Positions 10,960-21,660 of a stretch of DNA of 64,000 nt are shown piece after piece. Positions within the stretch are counted from its first letter, which is position 1; each line of letters opens with the position of its first letter. The stretch is from Ascaphus truei. Its lineage: Eukaryota; Chordata; Amphibia; Anura; Ascaphidae. The position numbers and the translations under genes were made by a program. Under the pieces are notes generated by a model. It ran no database searches. It was not told where the DNA came from and was given only the letters and a program-made list of their open reading frames with translations. The stretch is taken from NCBI GenBank assembly GCA_036426205.1, contig CM071574.1, positions 16,348,381 through 16,412,380 on the forward strand, given 5' to 3'.

Positions 10960-11231
10960 TGTTCCCAGCAGTTTGAGCTGTCAACTGCATCAATAGATAA
11001 GGTTACCGTAGTAGTATAAGAATACATTGTTGCTGCTGAGATACACTGATTGAAGGATTTATTTGAAACTGAAAGGCAGCCATTTAGTGAACCCAGGGAA
11101 GCAGAATTTTGCTGATCGATCACAGGAGAACAATCGATCGGCAGCTTAGGTAATTGGTTTTCAATAAAGGTAATCAAAGGCTGCATAGTTGAAAACAATT
11201 TTTTTTTTTTTAGGCTGCTTGGATTGTCTCT
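10960..11231 (-). mobile_element. TTAA-flanked miniature element, copy 1 (truncated)
   Basis: Read on the minus strand it starts after TTAA (11232-11235) with AGAGACAATCCAAGCAGCC. Further in it has GATCGATTGTTCTCCTGTGA and GGGTTCACTAAATGGCTG. The last two motifs are shared with the element at 38170-38629 (GATCGATGCGTTCTCCTGTG; TTTCACTAAATGGCTG). The far end has no clear terminus. TTAA targets are used by piggyBac and Kolobok transposons; which applies is not shown. Confidence 0.55.
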
Positions 11232-11833
11232 TTAATAAATCTGGTGTCATTCTTTTGCACTGGTTTTGCAGCAGGGTGACTTTAGTAAATAACCCCCATA
11301 GTATTACACCGCTGCACAGCTACTGCAGATCCTAGAGTCCTGCTGCTAAATACCAACCACCTCAGCTATTTGACAGGCCCCTTCTATTTACAGAAATAAG
11401 GTTCAAATAGTTTACTCTTCCAAATCTCTCAGTGAAGAGTCCTGGTGAGCAGCCAAGATCAGTTTATTAAACAGACGGCTGTAACGTTCCTCAGTGACAA
11501 GCTATATTTAGGTGATCACAACGTCAGAGATATATACGCCTGCCTGGCTTTGTTCTATGCCACCATAAGTAGGATTGGGACCAAGGCAGCAGATAAAAGC
11601 AAAACAGACATTGACCTCCATGTCCAAATAGACTTTTCCTTTGTACAAGGGTTAAATAAATATTTGAATGCACCATTAACTTTAATGTGCAGTAACTCAT
11701 TATAAAACATTAGATGCCTCTTTTGTATTTGGCAGGGCTGTGACTTTGTTGCATACATGTATGAACATAAAACAATGTTTCTGTAAATAACTTGTGAATG
11801 CACACAATACATGTATTAAATATATTAATTATA

Positions 11834-11837
<4 letters not shown>

Positions 11838-11869
<32 letters not shown>

Positions 11870-12046
11870 GTTGACAAATCACCAAAAAATCTACTCGCCA
11901 CACAAAAAAATCTACTCGCCACCTAGTACCAAACGTGTGCTGCTTGGGCCAATGTTTACTCGCCCGGGGGTTAAATCCACTCGCCCGGGGCGAGCAAATG
12001 TATAGGTTTGTCAAACACTGTATATATATATATATATATATATATT
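11838..12046. mobile_element. hAT-like miniature element (11866-12020) inside (TA)n
   Basis: The termini are AGTGGTTGACAAATC (from 11866) and GGTTTGTCAAACACT (to about 12019), an inverted repeat of about 15 bp with two mismatches. The interior is C/G-richer with a repeated CTACTCGCCAC motif and CACTCGCCCGGGGCGAG. (TA)n lies on both sides (11838-11866 and 12021-12046), so the element seems to have entered a TA repeat, or the TA flanks grew later. Confidence 0.65.
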
Positions 12047-12960
12047 CAACATTATACATGCATATATCATTTAAAAAAGTACCAGTTCCCAGCATTGCGA
12101 AATATAATACGTGAGCTACTACTGTACAGTATGTTTCAATTTTATTTACCCCTACAGTAAGCATGGTATATTTCCTACAGCTGCTTTAATTACAGTAGGT
12201 GAAGATTTCAATATTCAACCAGCAGAAGAAAAACAGTGCAACGCTCCGCTTTGGTTGCAAGCAGAATAACATTCCGTTAATAGCATAAAAAAATGAGAAT
12301 CCCTACAGCATTCATGGATTGTATTATCCACCTTTAAAATGCCACACGTGCCATGCAATTTTATCATTCTTGATGTTTATTTTTGTTACTAGACATTACC
12401 GATTTAAAAAGAAGAAAATAAGCATGTTTTCATCTTCTCAACACAAGCTCCCACACAACATGCCTATAATTTCATGCTGAGGGTGTTTGGCGATGCAGAT
12501 TTCAGACAAATGTACAATTTCCACAAAAAGCTTCATGGAGTTTAGCTGGAGTTCTCTAACGTAAGAAATCAAACTGTTAAATCTAGGATAGAAAAGGCAC
12601 CAAACAGCACTACTAAGTGAAGGTGTGCAAGTCATTTGTGAGATGGAATCCAGCATTCAGGCCCATATTTATTGAGCAGTGCTATTCCATAAGACATTGT
12701 CTGGCACGGGAAGACTCTTAGGGCCATAAATACAAGTCAAACGTGGACAGATAACACACCTGTACCATAACCCTTAATGTTTGATTTGGGCAAAATTGCC
12801 AAAATATAAGTTTCAGTCCAGCAGCTTGTTTTGTCAAAGGTGTAGTTTTAGCTTTTTTTGGGGTCCCTAAACAGGAAGAGTTGGAGGGCTCCTCATTCAA
12901 CAAATCCTATTTCTATATAGAAAAGAATGCAAACACACTGTGTACTACTGAGCAAAAATG
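12047..12960. other. No gene recognised
   Basis: Unique-looking AT-rich sequence. No reliable features. Confidence 0.35.
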
Positions 12961-12975
12961 GAGAGGCATAAAGAA

Positions 12976-13014
12976 CCTCCTACGCATTTCGCACTCAAGC
13001 GCTTTATCCAGTAG
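12976..13014 (-). ncRNA. Hammerhead-like motif relic
   Basis: On the minus strand it reads CTGGATAAAGCGCTTGAGTG followed by CGAAATGCGTAGGAGG. AGCGC pairs with GTGC as a short stem before GAAA. It matches the motif at 6668 and 20360 in order and spacing. The first core base pair differs from the hammerhead consensus, so it is probably inactive. Confidence 0.5.
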
Positions 13015-14149
13015 TCCTTCGTTTTTAACCATGGGCAAATAAAATTGATTTTTTTTTTATCTTTTGGATTTCAGTGTTTACATTTTTGCTCCGTAGTGCA
13101 ATGCGTGTTTGCAATTTTCTCTACCTGTTCCAGTCGCTGGCGGCTTTTTGAAACTGTGGAGCCCCTCATCGGTGGGAGAACGGACGACTGATGCTCATTA
13201 AATGTTAGTACAAAAGATGTGGATGAATACTGTACATCTTGGACTGTTCTAAGCAATTACGTAGCTATATTATAAGGTGTGTACACAGAATTAAGGTAGA
13301 AGAAAACACCCTTATTCCTGGTTATTGCAAGAGGCAATAAAGGTTACTTTTTTTTAAAATAAAGGCTCCAGGTAGGCGTTATTTAAACCTCAAGATTGTT
13401 TATTTAGCTACAGTACTATCTATATAGGGGGGATTCCTAATTAACCACACATGGAAAAATATAATAAGGGAATATTTATGCCTGTAATTCCTCTGAGCAC
13501 CAGGTTTCATCCAACTTTATATTTCTGTACACAAACTGAATACTCCAAATGGTATTTGTTGGCATTTGTTTTATTTGGGGATGAATGATAAAGTATCCCT
13601 TTTCTCACAAATAACATCTAGTTAATGTTAAGGAAATCCACAACGGTCCAGGTCCAATACCCTATATAAGATTTTTATGTACTGACTCTATACTTTATTA
13701 AAAGACCTATAAGGTTTTCAAAGCCCTGTACACTATAAATGAATTTATAACTCATGTTGGTATCACAACCTCCAATGACTCTGCTATACATGTACAGTAG
13801 TTATAAATTACACTTGTATTGATTAATGTGAAACAATATTGAAATTAAATACATTGAACATAACCTATATTATGGTTAAATATAAGGTACTGTTGAAATG
13901 CAGCTGTATAATTTTTAATAGTTGATGTGAACATTGTAAAATGTAATACTGTATATACATTGCATTTACTCTGATGCTCAACCTATATATTTTTCTTGAA
14001 AGTGTATTACATCAGACATTTAGTGAGACATTAGGCATTAGAAATATATAATACAGGTGTCTTCTTCTGACTCCTCGGATAGAGATACTAGCATGGGTGT
14101 TGCAAACGTTTCTGTAAACATCCTTAATTATTCATTATTATTTTCAGAA
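13015..14149. other. No gene recognised
   Basis: Low-complexity-poor, AT-rich sequence with no supported feature. Confidence 0.35.
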
Positions 14150-14310
14150 TTTATTTAGAACTCGCCAACATATTCCATAAAGCAGTACAATAGGGGTGGA
14201 GGACGAAAACCGTAAAATAACAAACATTAATATACATTATTACAGTAGGTAAGGAGGGTCCTTCCTCAAGGAGCTTGCAATCTATAAGAATAAGGTACAG
14301 GGGGATACAT
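14150..14310 (-). repeat. Possible fragment of the LINE-associated repeat
   Basis: AGAACTCGCCAACATATTCC, then AAGCAGTACAATAGG and AAGGAGCTTGCAATCTATAA resemble the CGCC...GTAC...GAGCTTACA order of the repeat at 8886. Sequence agreement is modest. Confidence 0.4.
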
Positions 14311-14730
14311 ACACTTGTATCTCAGACTTTTCATTGGGACATGGTGCATTATTCCAAGTAAATGATTTCTTGGGGCTGTGTAAAATATAATAAAGTCAAC
14401 AGAAATTCCAATTAGGATGAAATGGAGGTTTTAGCAAAAAGCCTGCCCTGGACCTTCGGGACTTTTGAATCCCATCAGAGTTGATGCTATTAAAAATGCT
14501 ATCACAATTGCCATGCAAGCTAAAAAAAAAAATGTAATTGAAGAGGCTGGAGATTGAAATGTCCTCCCCAACACACATGACTCATATATGAAAGACCATT
14601 GGAAAATGTTTTTTACAACATGAAGTTATATATATTTTTTTAAACTGTAATTTATATTCAGGTACAAAAAATTATTTTTAAAAAGTATTTATGCCACACT
14701 GTATATTTGTACAGAGTATCCAAATAAAAG

Positions 14731-15800
14731 TGTAAGGGTGTGTTAGTTACCAGGTGTGTGTGCGGAGGGAGTACGGCAGGTTCCGCGATGGCACGGTAGT
14801 ACAGGGTGCCGCCATGTTGTTGCGCAATATTGCAAAGGACACTGACGGGGTGAAGAGGTCGCGCATGCGCAATGGGAGCGCGCGAATGACAGGCCAATAA
14901 GGGAAAGGCTCTGATATGGACGACAACTCCCGCGAGATCTGGGACAATCACCTGATGCTAGGAGCCAATGAGAGAGCGGGGATTAAGGAAGCAGGAACAG
15001 GAAGCGTGGGGGAAGAGACCACGCTAGGAGAGGAGCTCGGGACCGAGCGAGAGGAGGTAGTGTGAGTGCAGGGGGTCCGTGACCCGCCTGCATAGGCCAA
15101 CTATTACCCCCCAGGCCCATAGGAAGTTTCCCTGAGTCACGGTAGGCTGCTGTACTGCAGGGACGCCCGATAGAGGAAGGTATTGTCACCTTAGTTAGGG
15201 ACAGCGCACGGAGTTGTGGACAGTCACGTCATCTGGGATCAGACGGCTGGGCCCCGCGACATCCGGAGGTTCCGAGCGGAGGCAACGGACCCTTTGCGAA
15301 GAGGCACCGGTCACCGCCGTGGCCTGAAGGTACAATTGTAAAGCAAGTGCACCAACACCGGTCATCAGGCGCTGATCCCGCCTTAGGAATAACTCTAGTA
15401 GTGACACTAGCAAGTGGCTAGCGGACTGAGTATATTAGATAACCTATTACAAGGACAACACTCTATAGAGCGTGGCGGAGCCACTGTATACGGGACAATT
15501 TCGCTAGGAATGTGGCTGAGCCATAGTAGTATAAGGACTCTAACGTTATAGTATAAGTATATAAGTTATGTGTGATGTTATGTAGAGAGTAAGACATGGG
15601 TACCTATGCACAGTAAACTTGGTTGCACGCATTGTTGGTATATTTCTTGCCCAGGGCAATCTTACGTAACGGGGATCCTGGGTAAGTGGAGGCGCTGCGC
15701 TAGAACCCTTACCCCAGGCTCCCAGCTAGCGGAGGCTCAAATCTCCTGGAGCCGCAGGTTGAGTACAGTACCTTAGGAAGGTGTCAGAAAAAGGGCTACA
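14731..15800 (+). mobile_element. Solo LTR with AAAG target duplication (1070 bp)
   Basis: The element starts TGTAAGGGTG and ends AAGGGCTACA. It is flanked on both sides by AAAG (14727-14730 and 15801-15804), a perfect 4-bp duplication. No internal retroviral or gypsy coding region is attached, so it is a solo LTR left by recombination. Near its 3' end lie two modules shared with other LTRs in the window: TGGAGGCGCTGC (15687-15698) and, about 50-80 bp on, AGCGGAGG...CTCCTG...GCAGGT. It has GC-rich CpG-containing sequence at 14760-15400 that could be mistaken for a promoter. The superfamily is not determined (gypsy/ERV-type by 4-bp duplication). Confidence 0.85.
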
Positions 15801-16068
15801 AAAGCATAACAGAAGTCCTGGATCATTACATTTATAAATCAATCTCTACATATAGGGCCATTTTAGGTAAACGGTGCTATGCCACCGGACAACTTACAAG
15901 CGCATTAATTTTGTGGTCACCCATTACCTGTAATTACAGCATAATTAAAGAGTCTTTCACAACATACAGTACTGCAAGTAATTTGTATACTGGCAGAGGG
16001 ATTTAGCATTGGTAAAAAGGTATAATTATTATGGGGCACTTTTTTGGTTTTCCAATCTTTAAACAGAG
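15801..16068. other. No gene recognised
   Basis: AT-rich spacer between the solo LTR and the hAT nest. No supported feature. Confidence 0.35.
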
Positions 16069-16167
16069 CAGTGGTTCTCAACCTTCTGTTGGTTGAGGAA
16101 CCCTATAATTATATTGTGAGATTCTGCGGAACACCAACCCTCACTTATAGTGCATCTTACATCAGAT

Positions 16168-17632
16168 CAGTGGCGTAACTAGACTTGTGCTGGGGGGGGG
16201 ATTTCAGGGCCCCCTCATGTCTCTATTTTCTCCCCCTCATGTCTTTCTTTGCTCTCTCCTTCCTCTCTGTCCTGTCTCTCTCTCCTCTCTGTTTTTCTCT
16301 CTCTCCTCTCTGTTTTTCTCCTCTCCTTTTATTCTCTCTCTTTGCGCTCTCTCTCTCTCTCTCTCTGCTCTCTCTCCAAACCAATATTGCATTTGTGGGA
16401 AATCTTAGCACATTTCCCTGGTCCAAACCAATATTGCATTTGTGGGAAATCTTAGCACATTTCCCTGGTAAGGTTGAGAAGCATCCCTTTGTGTAACATT
16501 TCATATATAAATTTTTTATTTTTCCAATTTTTTCTTCGATCACTATTATTATTTTTAAATACACTGTTGAAAATTAAGGTATTGTGGCGCCTATGCAAAT
16601 CATTTAAGTATACTCTATTTTCTCCCCCTCATGTCTTTCTTTGCTCTCTCCTTCCTCTCTGTCCTGTCTCTCTCTCCTCTCTGTTTTTCTCTCTCTCCTC
16701 TCTGTTTTTCTCCTCTCCTTTTATTCTCTCTCTTTGCGCTCTCTCTCTCTGCTCTCTCTCCCTCTCCCTCTCTCCTCGCTTTCTCTCTCTCCTCGCTTTC
16801 TCTCTTCTCGAGCTTTCTCTCTTTCGCTCTCTATCTCTCCCTCTCTCCTTGCTTTCTCTCTCTGCGCTTTCTCTCTTTGCCCTCTCTGGCGCGCTCTCTC
16901 TCTATCTCATCCCTCCCCCCTCTCAGCTTTCTCTCTGCGCTTTCTTCTTTCGCTCTCTTTTCGCTCTATCTCTGCGCTCTCTCTCTCTGCGCTCTCTCTC
17001 TCTGCGCTCTCTCTCTCTGCCGCTCTCTCTCTCTGCGCTACTCTTCTCTCTGCGCTCTTCCTCTCTCTGCGCTCTCTCTCTCATGCGCTCTCTCTCTCAT
17101 ATGTATTTCTCTCTTGTATGTCATTCTCTTTGTTTCTCTTCCTTCCTGTATCCTTTCCATGTCTGTTTTTACCCTGTGATTTAACCTTCCCCCCCATCTC
17201 ACCTTTCCCAGTCTGTCTCTCAGGCTGCAGCTCCAGCCCCACACTGCACTATTTGAGGCCCCGCCCCCCTTCAGAGGCTCTGCAGAGGAATGGATTTCCC
17301 TCTGTGCTTCCTGCTGTATCTCAGGGCCCCGCCCCCTGACCCAGACCCCACCCACCTGCAGAGGAAGGGATTTACCCTCTGTCCTTCCTCCTGTATCTCA
17401 GGGCCCCGCCCCCTGACCCAGGCCCCACCCACTTGCAGAGGAAGGGATTTACCCTCTGTCCTTCCCGCTGTATCTCAGGGCCCCGACCCCGGCTCCGCGC
17501 CCCACCTGCAGAGGAAGTGCTTTTCCTCTGTGCTTCCTTCCTGCAACTCAGCCCCACAATGTGCCGCCGACACGGGGGGGGGGGGGGGGGGAGATAGAGA
17601 GAGCGGGCCCCCGGACATTAGCTACGCCCCTG
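16168..17632. mobile_element. hAT-like element nested in the outer element
   Basis: It starts CAGTGGCGTAACTAG and ends TAGCTACGCCCCTG, an inverted repeat of about 14 bp. The flanks CATCAGAT (16160-16167) and GATCAGAT (17633-17640) match at 7 of 8 positions, as expected for hAT. The interior is dominated by C/T-rich repeats (16240-17110), then three roughly 75-bp GC-rich repeats at 17255-17520 (CTGTATCTCAGGGCCCCGCC). No transposase can be read. Long Ser/Leu-rich frames over it come from the CT repeats. Confidence 0.8.
16201..16770. repeat. Internal duplication of about 150 bp
   Basis: The stretch TCTATTTTCTCCCCCTCATG through TTTGCGCTCTCTCTC at about 16221-16350 is repeated at about 16614-16745 with almost no change. 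Between the copies, the 46-bp segment CCAAACCAATATTGCATTTG...CATTTCCCTGGT occurs twice in tandem (about 16377-16468). This shows recent local duplication inside the nested element. Confidence 0.8.
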
Positions 17633-17990
17633 GATCAGATGCATTGTAAGGAACCCCAACCCTCCCTAATAGCGTGCCTGAGATCAGATGCATTGGAAGG
17701 AACCCCAACCCTCTCTTAATGTGACTGAGATCAGAGCATTGTAAGGCAACCCCAACCCTCTCTAATAAAGTGACGAGATCAGAATTGCTTTTGTAAGGAA
17801 CCCCAACCCTCTCTAATAATGTGACTGAGATCAGATGCATTGTAAGGAACCCCAACCCTCCCTAATAGCGTGCCTGAGATCAGATGCATTGTAAGGAACC
17901 CCAACCCTCTCTAATAATGTGACTGAGATCAGATGCATTGTAAGGAACCCCAACCCTCTCTAATAACGTGACTGAGATCAGATGCATTGT
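17633..17990. repeat. 49-bp minisatellite (about 7 units)
   Basis: The unit is GATCAGATGCATTGTAAGGA followed by ACCCCAACCCTCTCTAATA and ATGTGACTGA. One further unit lies left of the nested element (about 16130-16167), showing that the array existed before that insertion. Confidence 0.9.
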
Positions 17991-18109
17991 AAATTCTTCT
18001 ATATCTGGTACAATTTTCAATTGACCTGCAAATTACAGGGAGCCCTTTAGGGATGCCCAGGGGACACAATAGCTCCTAGGAACCCTGCTGAAAAACACTG
18101 AAATAGGAG

Positions 18110-19020
18110 GTTCAGGTAGTATTTGTTCTCATGGTTGCTTTGTATTGCATCATTTTCAGGGGGTGTCTAAGGGGACGGCAAATGCAAAATGCTGATTGAA
18201 TTAACCCTTGCGGTGCAGGAGTGCTAGGCAAAACACTGCAGAGCAGCAGCAATGTACAAATAAAAAGCCAGCACAGAATGATACTGTACTGGTGATAGCG
18301 CTCTGCCAGGCAGACTTACCAGTCTTCAGCTAGTCAAAAAATAAAGAAATAATGTGGCATATACAATTTATGATAAACCTGAATCAACCGTGCCAAAAAA
18401 CCACAGGCCAGAGGGATATATGTTGTAAACCAATACAATAAATGTACAAAATACTTTCCTCTTCTTTTTAGTTGAATTAAAATGAAACTGCCTTTATTGC
18501 TATAAAGACCTATAACAGAGTGCTACGTAATGTGCTGCAGTGCCCTTGAAACGCCATGTTACAGACGAAGCCAAAGTTATTACAACATTTGGCTCGCTGC
18601 AGCGGGACATACAGTACACAACACTCCAGCGTGAGAGGCGGCCATTTATGTGAACCAGCTGCGCGGGAAGGGGGTGGTGCTATCACCCCATTGCACGGAC
18701 AGGAGTGCGCCAAACATTGCAATACAATTGGCTACATCTCAGTGCCATCTTAAGGCATGTGCTAACTGGGCTGTAGCCCAGGGTTACCGACCTTTCAGAG
18801 GCTCCACAAATACTATGGCCTAAAATATCATTTTAAATTCGTTGTTCTAACTGAACGCAGCAAACATTACTTAATTATCTTTTTTTTTTTTTTAATTGGG
18901 GTGTGATTACAACAGCATATTGCTTTTAATTTTATATAGCCTAAGTTTTTATTTTAAAAAATATTCAAGGGATAATACACAATTATTATTTATTTTCAAT
19001 TTTTATATAGAATAGGTAGT
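18110..19020. other. No gene recognised
   Basis: I see no gene. A stretch at 18530-18760 is GC-richer but has no terminal repeats or coding signal. A poly(T) run lies near 18880-18893. Confidence 0.35.
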
Positions 19021-19034
19021 TTCATTGATTTGTT

Positions 19035-19220
19035 GGCTGGGTGACCGTATTTGTCCCAGAAAAAAAACCGAAGATAAATGTCACGCATGCACAGTCACAA
19101 GCGCCAACTGCGCATGCACAAACGGCAAGCGCCGATCGCACATGCGCGGCCAGTGCAGAGAAAAGTCAGGAACCGGGACAAAGGGGGGGAAAAACGGGAC
19201 TGTCCCGGCTAAACCGTGGC
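19035..19220. repeat. GGGTGACC/GTCCCGG dispersed repeat
   Basis: GGGTGACCGTATTTGTCCCA at the left and GGGACTGTCCCGGCTAAAC at the right bracket a CpG-rich middle with repeated GCGCATGC motifs. Related fragments are at 1297, 20238, 28718 and 46411. The transposon class is not determined. Confidence 0.6.
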
Positions 19221-19374
19221 GTTAGTTTTTTATTGTGTGTTTGAAAAATACAATTACAGCAGAAAAACTGGTTTCAACATTTCCCAAACATTGAAATGGC
19301 TTTACGAATTTTCCTATTAATGACGGCCGCACACTGCAAAGACGAAAGCTGTTTTTCAAAGTTGAACATGATTA

Positions 19375-19637
19375 AGGCTGCGTCCCCGCTTGCGCTGAGC
19401 GTGCGGCGGTTACTTACATATATAGATATATGTAAGTCCCCGCTCACTCGGTGCTCGTGCGCGGGCTCACCCGCGATCGGCGCTTAGGTAAACAAAAAAA
19501 ACTATACTTACCCGCAAGCTCAACTACCCGCAATGCCGCCCCCCCCCCCCCGCACGCGTACAAGCAGGACACCCAGTGCTCATGCTTGAAGCGCTCTCTA
19601 AGCATGAGCGCGCTCAGCGCCAGCGGGGACTCAGCCT
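19375..19637. mobile_element. GC-rich miniature element with long inverted repeats (263 bp)
   Basis: The left end AGGCTGCGTCCCCGCTTGCG (then CTGAGCG) pairs with the right end CGCTCAGCGCCAGCGGGGAC (then TCAGCCT) over about 30 bp with a few mismatches. The flanks TTA (19372-19374) and TTG (19638-19640) could be a slightly decayed 3-bp TWA duplication, which would suggest PIF/Harbinger. A poly(C) run of about 14 lies inside at 19541-19554. Another element with similar termini is at 56396. Confidence 0.7.
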
Positions 19638-19639
19638 TT

Positions 19640-20237
19640 GAATGAGCTCTGCAATTTGCTGCTTCAGCCGAGATTGAACACTCTTTCCTTGATGACTTCA
19701 TAAAATCTAATTTGATCTTATTTGTGAAAAGAAAAACAGAAAGGGACACGTAGTTAAGTAAAATGTTTGTGTTTGTAGTAATATTTGCAGAATTTCAATT
19801 AACATTTTGAATGTTCTGTTAAAAACATACTGTATTTGTATTTAAATCTGATCTTTGTGGGTGGGTCCCCATATTTACACTTAGCCCAGATTCTTAAGAC
19901 GGCTCTGCTAAATCTGTGTGTTAGAAGTCTCTAGGTTGGTACGTGTACAGTGTGTGTGGGCAGCATGCATGTGTTTTGTGTGTTGGTGAGTGAATTAGCT
20001 TTGAAATCCCACGCACACTGAAAAAAGCCAGTGGCGTAAGACACTGAGACTGGACTACTCACTAGTGGAGGGAACGAGGATGGAAATTATAGTGTCGGCA
20101 GTATAAAATGACAACTCTGCACGCAGGTTCACTCCTTCAAAAATAAAATACTATACTATACTGTAGCATTTTCCTTTTCCCTTTTTTTAACAAATATTAT
20201 AGCCATAGACTTTTGGTGTTAGAGGGTTCTGGTTATA
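19640..20237. other. No gene recognised
   Basis: Nothing reliable. Some GTGTGTG patches near 19950. Confidence 0.35.
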
Positions 20238-20345
20238 TAGATGGGGTAACCAGATTTGTCCCGGGACAAATGTCACACATGCGCAGTCGGCGCTCGAAGA
20301 CTGCGCATGTGCGATCAGCATTTGCCGGTAGCTCATGTGCACAAG
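20238..20345. repeat. Fragment of the GGGTGACC/GTCCCGG repeat
   Basis: TGGGGTAACCAGATTTGTCC, CGGGACAAATGTCACACATG and CGCAGTCGGCGCTCG match the copy near 46411. The element is cut off at the right, where Penelope-type terminal sequence begins. Confidence 0.6.
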
Positions 20346-20359
20346 CACTTTTGGGAGGG

Positions 20360-20404
20360 CTTCTTGATAAAGTGCATTTTGTTGCACGAAACGCGTCGAA
20401 GGTT
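20360..20404 (+). ncRNA. Best-preserved hammerhead-like motif
   Basis: The order is stem I strand CTTC (20360-20363), core TTGATAA (20364-20370), hairpin GTGCA/TGCAC (20372-20376 with 20383-20387), GAAA (20388-20391), ACGCGT as a minimal stem III, a C at the expected cleavage position, then GAAG (20398-20401) closing stem I. The consensus core is CUGAUGA. The two changes, C3 to U and G8 to A, affect bases that pair with each other in the full hammerhead fold, so pairing is kept. One extra A lies before stem II. It is probably a Penelope terminal-repeat relic. Confidence 0.6.
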
Positions 20405-20665
20405 TCACAACCCTCTATTTTATGATCTCTTAATCAATAAAAGATTTTTTGCCAGACCACTCCTACATTTTTGGCTGTGCGCTGCACGCTTCTCTATATT
20501 GGACCCTTCCTCACTGGATACAGCAGCACGCCTAAGGAGAGAGGGACTGGAGGTATTATATGTGAATACGTTTGCCTGGGGCCATCCCAATGAGGTAAGG
20601 GGGGGTGTTTTTGTGCATTTACCCCCTACCTTCAGGGTAATTGGAGCCCTTTCATAGGTTAGTAA
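20405..20665 (+). repeat. Probable Penelope-type terminal-repeat sequence
   Basis: Downstream of the hammerhead-like motif are CAATAAAAGATTTTTTG, TTTGGCTGTGCGCTGCACG and CTTCTCTATATTGGACCC. This repeats the layout seen at 7390-7460. Assigned by context. Confidence 0.4.
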
Positions 20666-20964
20666 AATTGGACAAAATTGGAATTCCCAGTGCCCTCTTG
20701 TCCTATAATTGCTAATGTTAGGTCAATGTACTTGAGCACCATTTCTCACCACTGTATATCTGTCCTGCTTTTCTATCCTGCCTGTTGGGCTGCGGTCGGC
20801 ACTTGCCGGCAGCGTGTGTGTGTGTCTGTGTGTATATGTGTGTGTGTATACTTTACTTAACAAGAAGTGAACAAACAACCTAATGAAAAAAGGTGTCAGA
20901 AGAAAATACTATTCTGATTGTAAATGTTTAATGATGTATTCCATTTCATAGTGATGGCACAGAA
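20666..20964. other. No gene; short (GT)n
   Basis: A short interrupted GT repeat lies at 20814-20850. Nothing else was recognised. Confidence 0.5.
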
Positions 20965-21090
20965 AATATAAATATCACTTGTGAGCACATTCACATCTCA
21001 GACAAAACTGCAACCCTGCTTGTCACCATTATCTCCCAGCATACAATGCTTCCACTGCAGGAAGGGAATCATTTGAATTTGGTGCTTATC
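20965..21090. repeat. Dispersed repeat shared with 54120-54300
   Basis: AATATCACTTGTGAGCACAT, then CTGCAACCCTGCTTGTCACC, ATTATCTCCCAGCATACAAT and GCTTCCACTGCAG match, in order, the segment at 54145-54240. The family is not identified. Confidence 0.55.
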
Positions 21091-21150
21091 CGTGTGCTTA
21101 TGTTAGTTTCCATGCTCCCTGTGTTGCCTGCTTTTGACTGGGCTACCCCT

Positions 21151-21660
21151 AGGGTTGCCAGACGTCCCGTAAATACGGGATTGTCCCTTATTTCATTGAC
21201 TTGTCCTGTTGTCCCGGAAAGGTCTGTCGGGATGCATAATTGTCTCATATTTTAGAGCCTTGGCGTGAAATGCCTGATCTTAAAATGACTGTACTGTAAT
21301 GAAATCAATCCTAAAAACGTAATAGATTTCTGCTTGAGTGTAATAGTTACCTTTTCCGATAGATGTCGCCTTACTAAATTATTAAAATAATAAAGTTAGG
21401 ACGCTGCCTGGTCATCTCATAATACCATAACCCCCACCCCTATAGGCGTTACTTTTTCTCCCCGGGCTACTTGTTGGTTGCGTGTGCGACTTTCCCCGCC
21501 CCCGGCAAGAGTAGAGATGATAACCAAAGAATATAGCGGTGAAGCCAGAGATACCATTCAGCGCGACGCATTTGCAAATCAATCGTCACTCATCATGACA
21601 TCACACTTCCATACTGGATTTCCGCGTCCTGTATTATAAAAACCTAAATATGGCAACCCT
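21151..21660. mobile_element. Miniature element with AGGGTTGCCA termini (510 bp)
   Basis: The left end is AGGGTTGCCAGACGTCCCG. The right end is ATATGGCAACCCT, giving a perfect 10-bp terminal inverted repeat. The interior has GTAAATACGGGATTGTCCC but no coding capacity. A clear target duplication is not visible. The ends resemble those of the element at 58332. Confidence 0.65.

Larger units (their letters stand above)
16069..18100. mobile_element. Outer hAT-like element with an internal 49-bp repeat array
   Basis: The left terminus is CAGTGGTTCTCAACCTTCTG. The right terminus, reverse-complemented, is CAGTGTTTTTCAGCAGGG. Both are typical of hAT/Charlie-like ends, though the match between them is only partial. 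The flanks AAACAGAG (16061-16068) and AAATAGGA (18101-18108) are at best a weak duplication. The body is a 49-bp minisatellite (17633-17990). A second hAT element (16168-17632) is inserted in it. There is no transposase frame. Confidence 0.6.

Noticed and set aside
14658..15413. Several minus-strand frames in GC-rich DNA, possible first exon or CpG-island promoter
   Set aside because: The region lies within a solo LTR with an exact AAAG duplication; no splice-flanked coding segment was recognised.
16187..17339. Ser/Leu-rich open frames of up to 236 codons
   Set aside because: They come from CT-rich repeats inside a hAT-like element; three frames are open in parallel, which is typical of simple repeats.
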